Below, piece after piece: positions 48,938 through 60,146 of a DNA stretch of 64,000 nt. Under the pieces are notes generated by a model. That model ran no database searches. It was not told the DNA's origin and saw only the letters and a program-made list of their open reading frames with translations. Origin of the DNA: Staphylococcus taiwanensis (GTDB taxonomy: Bacteria; Bacillota; Bacilli; Staphylococcales; Staphylococcaceae). How positions within the stretch are numbered: position 1 is the stretch's first letter; each line of letters starts with the position of its first letter. A program made the position numbers and the translations under genes. The stretch is from contig CP058667.1 in the NCBI GenBank assembly GCA_020544305.1, positions 1,364,001-1,428,000 of the forward strand. The letters are read 5' to 3'.

Positions 48938-50182
48938 ATGGAAGATATCTATAAATTAATAGATGATATCAATCTTCAAAAACTAGATAATTTAGATACA
49001 CGTGTAAATGAAGCATTGGGTTCTAATAATGATGATGCCTTATTTATATTAGGAGAAACTTTATATAACTTTGGTTTAACGCCTCAAGGACTAGAAGTGT
49101 TCAGAACCCTATATCATAAATATCCTGATGAAAGTGAACTATTAATCTACTTTATTGAAGGTCTTATGGCAGAAAATCAAACTGATGAAGCATTAGAATA
49201 TTTAAGTCAAGTTGAACTATCAACTGAAAAATTAATGCTAGAAGCTGATTTGTATCAACAAATCAACATGACAGAAGTTGCGATTGATAAACTTACTGAA
49301 GCACGTGAATTAGAGCCAAATGATCCAATTATTCATTTTGCTTTAGCCGAGTTGTTATACTTTGATGGACAATACTTACGTGCTACTCGTGAATATGAAG
49401 TCGTATTAGATACTGGTGAATATGAAGTAAATGGCATTAATTTATTCGCTAGAATGGCTGATTGTGCATTACAAAGTGGTAACTACAGTGATGCCATCAA
49501 CCTCTATGATGAAATTAATGAAGATGAAATGACATCAGAAGACTTTTTCAAAAAAGCAATCGCATATGAGAAAAATGATATTACACAAGAAGCTATTAAA
49601 ATTATGACTAGCTTGTTATCAAAAGACCCTGATTTCATTCAAGGTTATTTATATTTGCAATCACTATACGAGAATGAAAAGAACTATCCTGATGCAATAG
49701 AAACAGGTAAAGAAGGATTACGACTCAATCAATTTTATAAAGAATTAATGGTTTCCACTGGAAGTTTAGAAATAGAACATGGTGATGCAAATGAAGGTGT
49801 ATCCTTATTAAAACAAGCGCTTGAAGTAGATAATGCCTACCATGAACCGCTTCTTATTTTAAGTGATTTATTCCGTAATGAAGAAGACTTTGAAGCAATT
49901 ATTTCATTACTATCATATGTAGACGAAGAAGATTTAGACCCCGTATTTATGTGGCACTTAGCATATGCATTTGGACAAGAAGAGCGTGATAAAGAAGCAC
50001 AACATTTCTATGAATTAGCTTATCCAACTATGAAAACGCAAAGTGCTTTCTTAAGTGACTATTATTTCTATCTAATTGAAATCGGATATAAAGAACAAGC
50101 TAAATCAATTCTTAATGAATTAATAGAGATAGATCCAAGTAACGACACTTGGCAAGAAGAAGCAAATCGCATGGATTATTAA
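48938..50182 (+). CDS. Tetratricopeptide repeat protein (YpiA-like)
   Basis: A 414-residue acidic protein built of about ten TPR-like helical pairs across nearly the whole length, for example AVIDKLTEARELEPND-like and IHFALAELLYFDGQYLRA. No catalytic motif, signal peptide or membrane segment is seen, so it is probably a cytosolic scaffold; partners are unknown. It follows aroA by 6 bp and resembles B. subtilis YpiA, which is also downstream of the aro genes. Confidence 0.85.
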   Translation: MEDIYKLIDDINLQKLDNLDTRVNEALGSNNDDALFILGETLYNFGLTPQGLEVFRTLYHKYPDESELLIYFIEGLMAENQTDEALEYLSQVELSTEKLMLEADLYQQINMTEVAIDKLTEARELEPNDPIIHFALAELLYFDGQYLRATREYEVVLDTGEYEVNGINLFARMADCALQSGNYSDAINLYDEINEDEMTSEDFFKKAIAYEKNDITQEAIKIMTSLLSKDPDFIQGYLYLQSLYENEKNYPDAIETGKEGLRLNQFYKELMVSTGSLEIEHGDANEGVSLLKQALEVDNAYHEPLLILSDLFRNEEDFEAIISLLSYVDEEDLDPVFMWHLAYAFGQEERDKEAQHFYELAYPTMKTQSAFLSDYYFYLIEIGYKEQAKSILNELIEIDPSNDTWQEEANRMDY

Positions 50183-50196
50183 AGTAGGTGAGTGAT

Positions 50197-50733
50197 TTGA
50201 ATCAAACACTTATAGATATGAAACAAAGCTATATTGAATACGCTTTGTTTCATTATCATTTTAAATCACGAATTAGTGTGTGGATTTTAAATTATTTGAA
50301 ATCTTCATCTAATAAATTAAAGCAAGTTCATTTTGTAAACGAAACAATCAGTAATCATCAAACGCTTGAAATTGGTTTGAAAGGTTCAAACGCCTCTGCT
50401 ATTAAATTGGTTAAAAATAATCATATACTTATGAATACTAATGAAATTTTTAAATATATCACTGCTTATGATGGAACGATAGATATATTAATTCATTTTG
50501 ATAGTCAGGAGGCTGTTGACGTACGTTTAAATGACTTAATCATTCAACAATTGATGTACTCATCACAGTATGCTGCATATCTTGGTAACATTTATCATTT
50601 ATCAATTGATTCATATAAAGCACATACGCTCATCGAACAATTGCAACAAAATATTGATTTAAGTCTTCAGATGAAAGATCGGGAACAATTTTATCAATTA
50701 TCACAAATTTTGAATGTTTTTCAAGCACGTTAA
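50197..50733 (+). CDS. YpiB-like protein (UPF0302 family)
   Basis: A 178-residue cytosolic protein. I take the TTG behind GTAGGTGAG as the start; the GTG three codons before it lies within that site. SYIEYALFHYHFKSRISVWILNYL-like N-terminus and the C-terminal LQQNIDLSLQMKDREQFYQL are characteristic of UPF0302, whose role is not settled. B. subtilis ypiB also lies next to ypiA and near the qcr respiratory genes. Here it is 14 bp after the TPR gene. Confidence 0.78.
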   Translation: MNQTLIDMKQSYIEYALFHYHFKSRISVWILNYLKSSSNKLKQVHFVNETISNHQTLEIGLKGSNASAIKLVKNNHILMNTNEIFKYITAYDGTIDILIHFDSQEAVDVRLNDLIIQQLMYSSQYAAYLGNIYHLSIDSYKAHTLIEQLQQNIDLSLQMKDREQFYQLSQILNVFQAR

Positions 50734-50759
50734 ATTCTTAAGTGAAGGAATAAAACATT

Positions 50760-51377
50760 ATGCCTACCTTTAAACAAATGTGGGAGCTCACACTTTATCA
50801 TCGCTCATGTATCATAATTTTGCTTTTATTTAATATATTAGGTACCATATATGGCTTTATATGGTATAGTGATCAACTTATTAAAACAAAGTGGTATTTT
50901 TTACCATTTGTGCCTGATAGTCCGATTGCCTCATTATTTTTATGCTTCGCGATTGTAGGACTAATTTTAAATAAGCAGTATCCCATTATAGAAGCATTGG
51001 CTTTTGTAACCTTAATTAAATATGGAATATGGGCAGTTGTAATGAATATCATGATGATTCATTATGAACACGATATCACTATTATGAATATTTTCTTGAT
51101 AATGAGTCATGGCATTATGGCAATAGAAGCCATTTATTTTTATCCAAGATTTAAAATAGCAATTAGTGGATTATTTATTTCTATGATTTGGGTATTTAAT
51201 AATGATTTTGTGGATTATATATTGGATAAATATCCATATTATCATTTTATAGCAAATCATATTGTTACAGTAGGGTATATTGCCTTTTGGTTAAGCGTAT
51301 TCGCATTGATTCTTTATTTTTATCTTCAAAAAATTTTAACGGTTAAATTATTTGATTATAAAGGCAAGAGTAAGTAA
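50760..51377 (+). CDS. DUF1405 multi-pass membrane protein (YpjA-like)
   Basis: A 205-residue protein with about six hydrophobic helices: near IIILLLFNILGTIYGFIW, SLFLCFAIVGLILN, LIKYGIWAVVMNIMM, FLIMSHGIMAIEAIYF, ISGLFISMIWVF and AFWLSVFALILYFYL. The family is DUF1405, of unknown function. It stays close to the preceding gene (26 bp) and 26 bp before the zinc peptidase gene, which suggests one operon. GAAGGAATA is its ribosome binding site. Confidence 0.82.
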   Translation: MPTFKQMWELTLYHRSCIIILLLFNILGTIYGFIWYSDQLIKTKWYFLPFVPDSPIASLFLCFAIVGLILNKQYPIIEALAFVTLIKYGIWAVVMNIMMIHYEHDITIMNIFLIMSHGIMAIEAIYFYPRFKIAISGLFISMIWVFNNDFVDYILDKYPYYHFIANHIVTVGYIAFWLSVFALILYFYLQKILTVKLFDYKGKSK

Positions 51378-51403
51378 AATATCATTAAAGGAGAGTGGAA
51401 TTA

Positions 51404-52102
51404 TTGTCAATCGTGTCTTATATAATATATATCGTTATTATTATGCTCATTCCTATGTGGGCACAACACAAAGTCAAATCAAATTATGAAAAGTATTCGC
51501 AAGTTAGATCAACAAGTGGTAAAACTGGTCGTGAGGTAGCTGAAGAAATACTTCATGCTAACGGAATTTACGACGTGGATGTTGTTAAAGGTGAAGGCTT
51601 TTTAACTGACCATTATGATCCTAACAAAAAAGTGGTTTGTTTATCTCCTGCAAACTTCGATAGACCTTCAGTAGCTGGTACAGCTATTGCTGCACACGAA
51701 GTTGGACATGCAATTCAACATCAACAAGGTTATGCATTTTTACGTTTCAGAACTGCATTAGTGCCATTAGCTAACCTAGGTAGTTCATTAAGTTATATGA
51801 TTATCATGTTAGGTATTATTCTTACAGCATTAGGTAGTGCATTTGGGTCAACTGCACTATGGATTGGTGCTGGTTTAATGTCACTTGCAGTGTTATTCTC
51901 AATCGTAACATTACCTGTTGAGTTTGATGCGAGTTCAAGAGCAATGAAACAAATCACAGCTTTAAATATAGTAAATGAAAAAGAATATAAACATGCTAAG
52001 AAAGTGTTATCAGCTGCAGCAATGACTTATGTAGCTGCAACAGCAACTGCTGTAGCAGAACTAGTAAGAATTATTCTAATTGCAAGAGCAAGCGATAATT
52101 AA
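51404..52102 (+). CDS. Zinc metallopeptidase, membrane bound (YugP-like)
   Basis: A 232-residue protein with an N-terminal transmembrane helix, the zinc-binding HEVGH at residues 98-102 (AAHEVGHAIQHQQGYAFL), and two more hydrophobic segments around 125-170. A third zinc ligand is likely in the late PVEFDASSRAMKQ, an Asp/Glu-containing helix. The substrate is unknown. I use the TTG about nine bases behind AAAGGAG; the GTG three codons earlier is too close to it. A terminator follows. Confidence 0.83.
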   Translation: MSIVSYIIYIVIIMLIPMWAQHKVKSNYEKYSQVRSTSGKTGREVAEEILHANGIYDVDVVKGEGFLTDHYDPNKKVVCLSPANFDRPSVAGTAIAAHEVGHAIQHQQGYAFLRFRTALVPLANLGSSLSYMIIMLGIILTALGSAFGSTALWIGAGLMSLAVLFSIVTLPVEFDASSRAMKQITALNIVNEKEYKHAKKVLSAAAMTYVAATATAVAELVRIILIARASDN

Positions 52103-52151
52103 TACTTTGAGAATGAAACGAATTAAAAAATCATAAATATTATATAAAAAT

Positions 52152-52188
52152 GGCAATTTCTATTTATCTAATAGAAATTGTCTTTTTT
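52152..52188 (+). terminator. Terminator after the zinc peptidase gene
   Basis: GGCAATTTCTATT pairs with AATAGAAATTGTC (one G-U), followed by six T. Confidence 0.85.
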
Positions 52189-52344
52189 AATGTAATACTA
52201 TTTTATTTCTACCTATACACATTCTCACAAGATTTATATCCTCTTTAAATATAAATTTAATTTCACATGAAAGAAATTCATCAAATGCATGATTGAACGA
52301 TATGATATATACTAATTAAGAAACATTAAAAAAGGAGTCTTAAT

Positions 52345-52662
52345 ATGAAATCAATGAAAGATATGCAAAATGAAGTAGATGAATACATTGGTCAATTCAA
52401 AGTGGGCTATTTCTCTCCATTAGCGAATCTAGCACGTTTAACTGAAGAAGTTGGCGAACTTGCTAGAGAAATCAATCATTTTCATGGTGAGAAAAAGAAA
52501 AAAGACTCTGAAGCTGATAATTCAATTAAAGCTGAATTAGGTGACAATCTATTTGTACTACTTTGTTTAGCCAATTCATTAGATATAGATATGACAGAAA
52601 GTTTTGATGAAACAATGGCAAAATTTAATCATCGTGATAAAAATCGTTTTGAACGAAAATAA
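52345..52662 (+). CDS. MazG-like nucleotide pyrophosphohydrolase (YpjD type)
   Basis: A 105-residue single-domain MazG-type enzyme. The metal-binding pattern is RLTEEVGELAREINH followed by AELGDNLFVLLCLANSLDID, the EExxE and ExxD motifs of the all-alpha NTP pyrophosphatases. Such proteins hydrolyse nucleotide triphosphates, perhaps damaged ones. B. subtilis ypjD also lies upstream of bshA. Spacing to bshA is 26 bp and includes AAGGAGGA. Confidence 0.88.
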   Translation: MKSMKDMQNEVDEYIGQFKVGYFSPLANLARLTEEVGELAREINHFHGEKKKKDSEADNSIKAELGDNLFVLLCLANSLDIDMTESFDETMAKFNHRDKNRFERK

Positions 52663-52688
52663 TTTATAGTAAGGAGGATGGTGTGTTT

Positions 52689-53819
52689 ATGAAAATCGGT
52701 ATAACATGTTATCCATCGATGGGTGGATCAGGTATTATAGCTACGGAACTCGGCATTAAAATGGCCGAAAGAGGTCATGAAGTACATTTTATTACTTCAA
52801 ATATTCCGTTTAGAATACGTAAACCGCTACCCAATATCATATTTCATCAGGTTGAAGTGAATCAATATGCCGTCTTTCAATATCCTCCATATGATATTAC
52901 TTTAAGTACAAAAATATCAGAAGTCATTAAAGAGTATGATTTAGATATTCTTCATATGCACTACGCCGTTCCACACGCGGTCTGTGGTATTTTAGCACGT
53001 CAAATGTCTGGTAAAGATATTAAGATTATGACTACATTGCACGGCACTGATATTACAGTGCTCGGTTATGATCATTCATTAAAAGGGGCAATCAAATTTG
53101 GTATAGAACAAAGTGATATTGTCACAAGTGTCAGTCGTTCATTGGCTGAACAAACAAAGTCTATTATTGAAACTGATAAAGATATTATACCAATTTATAA
53201 TTTTGTTCGGGAAAATGAATTTCCAACACGTCATGATACTAAACTTAAAGAAGTTTATGGAATTAAACCGGAAGAAAAAGTTTTAATTCATGTTTCAAAT
53301 TTTAGAAAAGTAAAACGTATTGATACTATTTTAGAAACCTTTGCTAAAGTCCATAAAGCACTGCCAAGTAAACTTGTGTTATTAGGCGATGGACCAGAAC
53401 TACTTGATATGCGTAAAAAAGCACGAGAATTAAAAGTCGAAGAAGATGTACTATTCTTAGGTAAGCAAGATCAGGTGAGTGAATTTTATCAAATGGCTGA
53501 TTTAGTACTTCTTCTTAGTGAGAAAGAGAGCTTTGGTCTCACATTACTTGAAGCTATGAAGACTGGTGTCGTACCAATAGGCTCTAATGCTGGCGGTATT
53601 AAAGAAGTCATCAAACATAACCAAACAGGTTACATTGTTGACATTGGTGATAGTGAAACTGCGAGTCGGTATGCACTTCAACTACTAACCGATAAAAAGT
53701 TATATCATACGTTTCAAACTGCAATGTTAGAAGATATTCAAGAACGTTTTGCTTCAGAATTAATCACTGATCAATATGAATGCTATTATCGAAAAATGTT
53801 AAATCAAGAAGAGGAATAA
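52689..53819 (+). CDS. bshA: N-acetyl-alpha-D-glucosaminyl L-malate synthase BshA
   Basis: A 376-residue GT4-family glycosyltransferase, first enzyme of bacillithiol synthesis; it joins GlcNAc to L-malate. The N-terminal CYPSMGGSGIIATELG, the LHGTDITVLGYD stretch and the EX7E motif in EKESFGLTLLEAMKTG are characteristic. MKIGITCYP follows an ATG behind GGAGGATG; a GTG two codons earlier is also possible. It is linked to mazG-like, cca and birA as in bacilli. Bdr and BrxB, which use the product, are encoded in this window. Confidence 0.94.
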   Translation: MKIGITCYPSMGGSGIIATELGIKMAERGHEVHFITSNIPFRIRKPLPNIIFHQVEVNQYAVFQYPPYDITLSTKISEVIKEYDLDILHMHYAVPHAVCGILARQMSGKDIKIMTTLHGTDITVLGYDHSLKGAIKFGIEQSDIVTSVSRSLAEQTKSIIETDKDIIPIYNFVRENEFPTRHDTKLKEVYGIKPEEKVLIHVSNFRKVKRIDTILETFAKVHKALPSKLVLLGDGPELLDMRKKARELKVEEDVLFLGKQDQVSEFYQMADLVLLLSEKESFGLTLLEAMKTGVVPIGSNAGGIKEVIKHNQTGYIVDIGDSETASRYALQLLTDKKLYHTFQTAMLEDIQERFASELITDQYECYYRKMLNQEEE

Positions 53820-53820
53820 T

Positions 53821-55023
53821 ATGGGAACTGAATTATTTTTAAAAGCAATACCCATTTTAGAAAAAATTGAAGAACACGGTTACGAAGCTTATTTTGTTGG
53901 TGGCTCCGTTAGAGATTATTTATTAAATAGACCTATACATGATATCGACATTACGACGAGTGCCACACCTGATGAAATTGAATCATTATTTGATAAAACT
54001 ATACCAATCGGTAAAGAACATGGCACAATTAATGTTGTACATTTGGGAGAAAATTATGAAGTAACTACATTTAGAGCTGAAGCTGAATATATTGATCATC
54101 GTAGACCAAGTGAAGTCTACTTTGTACGTAATTTAAAAGAAGACTTACAACGTCGTGATTTTACGATTAACGCAATTGCAATGGACAAAGACTTTAAGGT
54201 ATATGATTATTTCGGTGGACAAATGGACTTAGAGCAACACGTCATTCGAACAGTTGGAACTGCACAAGAACGTTTCAGCGAAGATGCTTTAAGAATCATT
54301 AGAGGATTGCGTTTTCAATCCCAATTAAATTTCACTATAGAGAATGAAACCTTTCTTGCAATGCAAAATCAAATTGCAGACATTAAACATTTATCAATTG
54401 AACGCATTATCGTTGAGTTTAAAAAGTTAATAACTGGCAAGAATGTGAATCAAAGCTATAATAACATGTTGCAGTTAAATCTATTTAATTATGTACCTTT
54501 CTTCAAAGAATTGAATATGTCAATGACTGAAATTACTGATTCGATTCGTTTTGAACTTTGGTTAGCAATTCTTATCACAAAAGAGCAACCACAATCATCT
54601 TTAACTACATTAAAGATGAGTAATCAAGAAAAGACAGATATTCAACTTTATCACAGAATAATTGTTGAACTACCAAAAATAACTACTAAAGAGGCATTAA
54701 AGATGTTTGTATATGACTTTGGAGAAGCAAAAATTTTAGATGTTCTTTCTATTCGTTTTATACTTGAAGATAATCACATCAAAACTGGGTCGCCACTAGT
54801 GTTAAATCCTCAATCTATACAAGAAGTTACAAGCCAACTCCCAGTAAAACAGCGTAAAGATATAGTAGTTAATGGTAGCGATTTAATTGATTATTTTCAG
54901 AAAAAAAGTGGGCCTTGGTTGAAAGAAGTGCTTCGTGAAATCGAATGTGCCGTTGTGACACAAAAGGTACAAAATACAAAGCAAGAAATCTTAAAGTGGG
55001 TGAACAACAATGTCAAAATATAG
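53821..55023 (+). CDS. cca: CCA-adding tRNA nucleotidyltransferase
   Basis: A 400-residue class II nucleotidyltransferase that adds or repairs the tRNA 3' CCA end. The active-site motif is GGSVRDYLLNRPIHDIDITT, with Asp41 and Asp43 binding metal. RRDFTINAIAMD and FSEDALRIIRGLRF are the next conserved motifs. It starts one base after the bshA stop, behind AGAAGAGGAAT, and overlaps birA by 14 bp. Confidence 0.94.
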   Translation: MGTELFLKAIPILEKIEEHGYEAYFVGGSVRDYLLNRPIHDIDITTSATPDEIESLFDKTIPIGKEHGTINVVHLGENYEVTTFRAEAEYIDHRRPSEVYFVRNLKEDLQRRDFTINAIAMDKDFKVYDYFGGQMDLEQHVIRTVGTAQERFSEDALRIIRGLRFQSQLNFTIENETFLAMQNQIADIKHLSIERIIVEFKKLITGKNVNQSYNNMLQLNLFNYVPFFKELNMSMTEITDSIRFELWLAILITKEQPQSSLTTLKMSNQEKTDIQLYHRIIVELPKITTKEALKMFVYDFGEAKILDVLSIRFILEDNHIKTGSPLVLNPQSIQEVTSQLPVKQRKDIVVNGSDLIDYFQKKSGPWLKEVLREIECAVVTQKVQNTKQEILKWVNNNVKI

Positions 55024-55981
55024 CCAAGACGTTATACGCATGCTATATGATCATCAATTAGAATATATTTCAGGACAATACATTGCTGATCAATTAAATA
55101 TCTCAAGAGCAGCAGTAAAAAAAGTGATTGATCAACTGAAAGCAGATGGCTGTCAAATTGATTCAATTAATCATAAGGGACACCAGTTAAATCAACTTCC
55201 TGATCGATGGTATAGTGGTATTGTGTCTTATGTACTTAGTGATAATCCATTAGCCTCTAAAGTTAAAGTTTATGATTCAGTCGATTCTACTCAAACAATT
55301 GCTAAACAAGAGCTCGTTGGCAATAATGACTCAATGATTGTGCTAAGCGATGAACAAACACTAGGGCGGGGTCGTTTTAATCGAAACTGGTCATCATCAA
55401 AAGGTAAAGGTTTGTGGATGTCATTAGTTTTAAGACCTAATGTGCCATTTTCTATGATGCCTAAATTTAATTTATTTATTGCATTAGGTATTAGAGAAGC
55501 AATTCAAGAATTTACAATTGATAAAGTTGAAATTAAGTGGCCGAATGATATTTATATTGGTGATAAAAAAGTATGCGGTTTCTTAACTGAAATGGTTGCG
55601 AATTATGATACGATTGATGCAATTATTTGTGGCACAGGAATAAATCTCAACCATTTAGAAGATGATTTTTCAGAAGAAATCAAACATAGAGCCACAAGTA
55701 TTAGATTACATAGTGCAACTAAAATTGAGCGCTATGCATTTTTAAAAACACTTATTTCATCGATAAATTATCGATATAACCAATTTTTAACTCAGTCTTT
55801 TGAAACAATTAGATCAGAGTATATTGAGGCATCGAATATATGGCATCGTAAATTACGATTCACGGAAAATGGCCAACAATTTGTAGGTGAAGCTGTAGAT
55901 ATTGATAAAGATGGCTTTTTAATGGTTAAAGATGATGCTAATGAAGTTCGTCGTCTCATTAGTGCAGATATAGACATATAA
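55010..55981 (+). CDS. birA: Biotin operon repressor / biotin-protein ligase BirA
   Basis: A 323-residue bifunctional protein. The N-terminal winged helix (about 1-60, YIADQLNISRAAVKKVIDQL) allows DNA binding, and the ligase domain has the biotinyl-AMP loop GRGRFNRNWSS followed by GKGLWMSLVL and KWPNDIYIGDKKVCGFL. The N-terminal DNA-binding domain makes it a regulator of biotin genes as well as the ligase. Its ATG overlaps the end of cca, and dinG begins 30 bp downstream. Confidence 0.95.
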   Translation: MSKYSQDVIRMLYDHQLEYISGQYIADQLNISRAAVKKVIDQLKADGCQIDSINHKGHQLNQLPDRWYSGIVSYVLSDNPLASKVKVYDSVDSTQTIAKQELVGNNDSMIVLSDEQTLGRGRFNRNWSSSKGKGLWMSLVLRPNVPFSMMPKFNLFIALGIREAIQEFTIDKVEIKWPNDIYIGDKKVCGFLTEMVANYDTIDAIICGTGINLNHLEDDFSEEIKHRATSIRLHSATKIERYAFLKTLISSINYRYNQFLTQSFETIRSEYIEASNIWHRKLRFTENGQQFVGEAVDIDKDGFLMVKDDANEVRRLISADIDI

Positions 55982-56011
55982 TATGACACATGGAGATAAG
56001 GAGAGGTAATT

Positions 56012-58711
56012 ATGGCAAATACAAGTTTTGCGGTTGTAGATTTAGAAACGACCGGTAATCAACTTGATCATGATGAAATTATTCAAATCGGAATTACGTT
56101 CGTTCGTGATAATAAAATATCAGGGACGTATCATTCGATGATTCGTACTGATTTGGAAATCCCGCCGTTTATCCAAGCATTAACATCTATCGAAGAGACA
56201 ATGTTAGAACAAGCACCTTATTTTCATGAAATTGCAAATGATGTATACAATCAACTTAAAGATTGTATATTTGTCGCTCACAACGTTGAATTTGATTTGA
56301 ATTTTATTCAGAAAGCTTTTGCGAATTGTAATATAAACTTTAAACCTAAGAAGGTCTTAGATACTTTAGAATTATTTAAAATAGCTTTTCCTACAGATAA
56401 AAGCTATCAACTTAGTGAATTAGCGGAGTCCCACAATATACCTTTAACAAATGCGCATAGAGCAGATGAAGATGCAACAACAACTGCATATTTAATGATT
56501 AAGGCCTTTAATAAATTTGAGCAACTACCACTCGATACGCTTAAACAATTGTATTATTTAAGTAAGAATCTAAAATATGATTTATTTAATATTTTATTTG
56601 AAATGGTAAGACAACATAAACAAGTAGACTTGGATGCTAAATTTGGTCAATTTGAACAAATTATTTACAAGAAACAAATTGATTTAAAAGCACCACAAAC
56701 TCGCTTTGACGGTTCTTTAAAACATCTTTATTCAACAGTAACTGAAGAATTAAATTTAACTTATCGTCCACAGCAACTTTATCTATCAGAAATTATATTA
56801 GAGCAACTTATGCATAATGATAAAGCACTGATTGAAGCACCATTGGGTAGTGGAAAGTCATTGGCGTACTTATTAGCAGCCTTAGTATATAACATAGAAA
56901 CAGGTCGTCATGTAATGATTTCTACAAATACGAAATTACTTCAAAACCAACTTCTTCAGAAGGATATACCTAGTTTAAATAAAGCGTTAAATTTTAAAAT
57001 TAACGCTGCTTTAATAAAAAGTAAAAATGACTATATTTCGTTAGGCTTAATAAGCCAAATATTAAAAGATGAAACAACCAATTACGAAGTAAATATCTTA
57101 AAAATGCAACTACTGATTTGGATCACTGAGACTAATACTGGGGATATTCAAGACTTAAATCTTAAAGGTGGTCAAAAAATGTATTTTGACCAAAAAGTAG
57201 AAACATATGTGCCAGTTAGACACGATATTCATTATTACAATTATATCAAGCGTAACGCACATAATATTCAAATCGGTATTACTAATCATGCACACCTTAT
57301 TAATTCAGATCAAGAAAATTCTATATACCAACTATTTGATGACTGTATTATTGATGAAGCACACCGTCTTCCAGACTATGCCTTGAACCAAGTTACAAAT
57401 GAATTAAATTATTCAGATTTAAAATATCAGCTTGGTTTGATAGGTAAAAATGAAAATGAAAAACTTCTTAAAGTTATTGATCATTTAGAGCAACAACGTA
57501 TTCTAGAACGTCTAGATATAGCACCAATTGACGTGTTCGGTTTAAAAACAAATCTCAATGAAGTTCATGAATTAAATGAGCATTTGTTTAACCATATTTT
57601 TGATATTATTCAAAATTCTGTTGTGCATGACGACGATATTCACCGTTATCATTATGTATTTGAATTCGATACATCTCAAATTCTTAAAGATTTGCATTTA
57701 ATAGTAGATAAAATTAATAAAACACTTGAAATATTTAACGGCATGACACATAAAACGATTAAATCTATTCGTAAACAGTTACTCTACATCAATGATAGTT
57801 ATAGACAGATTGAACAAAGCTTAAAGGACAATCATACTGCATACTTATCAATTAAAAACTTAACTCAAAAATCTACCATTCGACTTATTGTTAAAGATTA
57901 TGAAGTCAGAGACGTCCTCACTTCTCAAGTTTTAGATAAATTTAATTCTTTAACATTTATTTCTGGTACCCTAACATTTAATCATTCATTTGATGCCTTT
58001 AAAAATTGGTTTAAAGAAGATGTTCAGTTTAATACGTATCAAGTTCAATCTTCATTAACTAATCGTAAAAATACTAATGTTTTCATTCCTAGTGATGTAT
58101 CATCTTATAATTTTAAAAATATTGAAGATTATGTTGCGTCTATTGTGGATTATATACAAGAATATGTGACAATTACTGAGTCTAAGTGTTTAATCCTATT
58201 TACAAGTTATCGAATGATGCATATGGTTCAAGAATTATTAAATGAGCTACCAATATTTGAAGATTATGTCGTTTTAACACAACAACAAAATCAAAACTAT
58301 AAAATAGTACAACAATTTAATAATTTTGATAAAGCAATTTTACTTGGCACGTCTACATTCTTTGAAGGCTTTGATTATCAAGCGAATGGAATTAAGTGTG
58401 TTATGATTGCCAAACTACCATTCATGAATAAGTACAATACGAAACATTGGTTAATGGATTCTGAATTTGAATCTACATTTAAAGATTATGTTTTACCTGA
58501 TGCTGTAACACGTTTCAGACAGGGACTTGGACGTTTAATTAGAAATGAAGATGATAAAGGCTTAATTGTTTCTTTTGATGATCGTTTAATTAACAGTAGT
58601 TATAAAAATTTCTTTGCACAAGCTTTAGAGAATTTCTCACAGAAAAAAGGCGACATTAAACAATTTAGTAAACTCATCAATAATATTCAACGCGAACAAG
58701 ATAAAAAGTAA
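56012..58711 (+). CDS. dinG: DinG-type protein with DEDDh 3'-5' exonuclease and helicase-like domains
   Basis: An 899-residue two-domain protein. The N-terminal DEDDh exonuclease has Asp10 and Glu12 in VVDLETTG, and [13 protein letters not shown] near 150. The C-terminal superfamily 2 part has Walker A in [13 protein letters not shown] (about 275-283) and the DEAH box at 448-451. It lacks the FeS-cluster cysteines of E. coli DinG, as in the staphylococcal family where the protein works as a nuclease. Strong AAGGAGAGG site. cca-birA-dinG is a common bacilli order. Confidence 0.93.
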   Translation: MANTSFAVVDLETTGNQLDHDEIIQIGITFVRDNKISGTYHSMIRTDLEIPPFIQALTSIEETMLEQAPYFHEIANDVYNQLKDCIFVAHNVEFDLNFIQKAFANCNINFKPKKVLDTLELFKIAFPTDKSYQLSELAESHNIPLTNAHRADEDATTTAYLMIKAFNKFEQLPLDTLKQLYYLSKNLKYDLFNILFEMVRQHKQVDLDAKFGQFEQIIYKKQIDLKAPQTRFDGSLKHLYSTVTEELNLTYRPQQLYLSEIILEQLMHNDKALIEAPLGSGKSLAYLLAALVYNIETGRHVMISTNTKLLQNQLLQKDIPSLNKALNFKINAALIKSKNDYISLGLISQILKDETTNYEVNILKMQLLIWITETNTGDIQDLNLKGGQKMYFDQKVETYVPVRHDIHYYNYIKRNAHNIQIGITNHAHLINSDQENSIYQLFDDCIIDEAHRLPDYALNQVTNELNYSDLKYQLGLIGKNENEKLLKVIDHLEQQRILERLDIAPIDVFGLKTNLNEVHELNEHLFNHIFDIIQNSVVHDDDIHRYHYVFEFDTSQILKDLHLIVDKINKTLEIFNGMTHKTIKSIRKQLLYINDSYRQIEQSLKDNHTAYLSIKNLTQKSTIRLIVKDYEVRDVLTSQVLDKFNSLTFISGTLTFNHSFDAFKNWFKEDVQFNTYQVQSSLTNRKNTNVFIPSDVSSYNFKNIEDYVASIVDYIQEYVTITESKCLILFTSYRMMHMVQELLNELPIFEDYVVLTQQQNQNYKIVQQFNNFDKAILLGTSTFFEGFDYQANGIKCVMIAKLPFMNKYNTKHWLMDSEFESTFKDYVLPDAVTRFRQGLGRLIRNEDDKGLIVSFDDRLINSSYKNFFAQALENFSQKKGDIKQFSKLINNIQREQDKK

Positions 58712-58826
58712 ATTGATTAGCAATAACATCCTTTGCATATGATGCTCATGTGCTAGAACTTAACTATTTAATTTGTTAAAATAAATAAGTATTGTATTAA
58801 AAGAATTTTCAATTAGGAGATTGGTT

Positions 58827-60119
58827 ATGAAAACAACGATTAAACAAGCAAAACAACATCTTAACCAAGAGGTAACAATAGTAGCTTGGTTAACTAATAA
58901 ACGTTCAAGTGGTAAAATCGCTTTCTTACAATTACGTGATGGAAGTGGATTCATGCAAGGTGTAGTAGTTAAATCTGAAGTAGATGAAGAAACATTCCAA
59001 CTTGCTAAAGACATTACTCAAGAATCTTCGCTTTACGTGACTGGTGTTATCACAGAGGATAATCGCTCAGATCTTGGATATGAAATGCAAGTGAAATCAA
59101 TTGAAGTTATCCATGAAGCGCATGATTATCCAATTACACCCAAAAATCACGGTACTGAATTTTTAATGGATCACCGTCACTTATGGTTACGTTCTAAAAA
59201 GCAACATGCAGTAATGAAAATTAGAAATGAAATTATTAGAGCAACTTATGAATTCTTTAATGACAATGGCTTCACTAAAATTGATCCTCCAATTTTAACT
59301 GCTAGTGCGCCTGAAGGCACAAGTGAACTATTCCATACAAAGTACTTTGACGAAGATGCTTTCTTATCTCAAAGTGGTCAACTATATATGGAAGCAGCAG
59401 CTATGGCACATGGTCGTGTATTCTCATTTGGACCTACATTTAGAGCTGAAAAATCAAAAACACGTCGCCATTTAATCGAATTCTGGATGATTGAACCAGA
59501 AATGGCATTTACAAATCATGCAGAAAGTTTAGAAATTCAAGAACAATACGTTGCTCATGTTGTTCAATCAGTACTTAAAAATTGTAAATTAGATTTAAAA
59601 GCACTTGATAGAGATACTAGTAAATTAGAAAAAGTAGCAACACCATTCCCAAGAATCTCTTATGATGATGCAATCAAATTCTTAAAAGAAGAAGGATTTG
59701 ACGATATAGAGTGGGGTGAAGATTTTGGAGCACCTCATGAAACAGCAATTGCAAATCATTACGATTTACCTGTATTTATCACGAATTATCCAACAAAAAT
59801 CAAACCATTTTATATGCAACCAAATCCTGAAAATGAAGATACCGTTTTATGTGCAGATTTAATTGCACCTGAAGGTTATGGTGAAATTATTGGTGGTTCA
59901 GAGCGTATTAATGATTTAGAATTATTAGAACAACGTATTGACGAACATCAATTAGATACAGAAAGCTATAGCTACTATTTAGATTTACGTCGTTATGGAA
60001 GCGTTCCACATAGTGGATTTGGATTGGGATTAGAAAGAACGGTAGCATGGATTTCAGGCGTTGAACACGTAAGAGAAACTGCACCATTCCCACGTTTATT
60101 AAATCGTTTATATCCATAA
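58827..60119 (+). CDS. asnS: Asparaginyl-tRNA synthetase
   Basis: A 430-residue class IIb synthetase. An N-terminal OB-fold (about 15-100, with [18 protein letters not shown]) binds the anticodon. Class II motif 2 is in [20 protein letters not shown], and motif 3 is in [15 protein letters not shown] near the C-terminus. No T-box leader is seen in the 115 bp upstream. The ATG behind TTAGGAGATT is preferred over an in-frame TTG two codons earlier. Confidence 0.96.
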   Translation: MKTTIKQAKQHLNQEVTIVAWLTNKRSSGKIAFLQLRDGSGFMQGVVVKSEVDEETFQLAKDITQESSLYVTGVITEDNRSDLGYEMQVKSIEVIHEAHDYPITPKNHGTEFLMDHRHLWLRSKKQHAVMKIRNEIIRATYEFFNDNGFTKIDPPILTASAPEGTSELFHTKYFDEDAFLSQSGQLYMEAAAMAHGRVFSFGPTFRAEKSKTRRHLIEFWMIEPEMAFTNHAESLEIQEQYVAHVVQSVLKNCKLDLKALDRDTSKLEKVATPFPRISYDDAIKFLKEEGFDDIEWGEDFGAPHETAIANHYDLPVFITNYPTKIKPFYMQPNPENEDTVLCADLIAPEGYGEIIGGSERINDLELLEQRIDEHQLDTESYSYYLDLRRYGSVPHSGFGLGLERTVAWISGVEHVRETAPFPRLLNRLYP

Positions 60120-60146
60120 TATCTGCAATAGAAATATATATAATGT

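Noticed and set aside
58712..58826. Possible T-box leader of asnS
   Set aside because: The 115 bp are too short and contain no T-box sequence or terminator/antiterminator pair.
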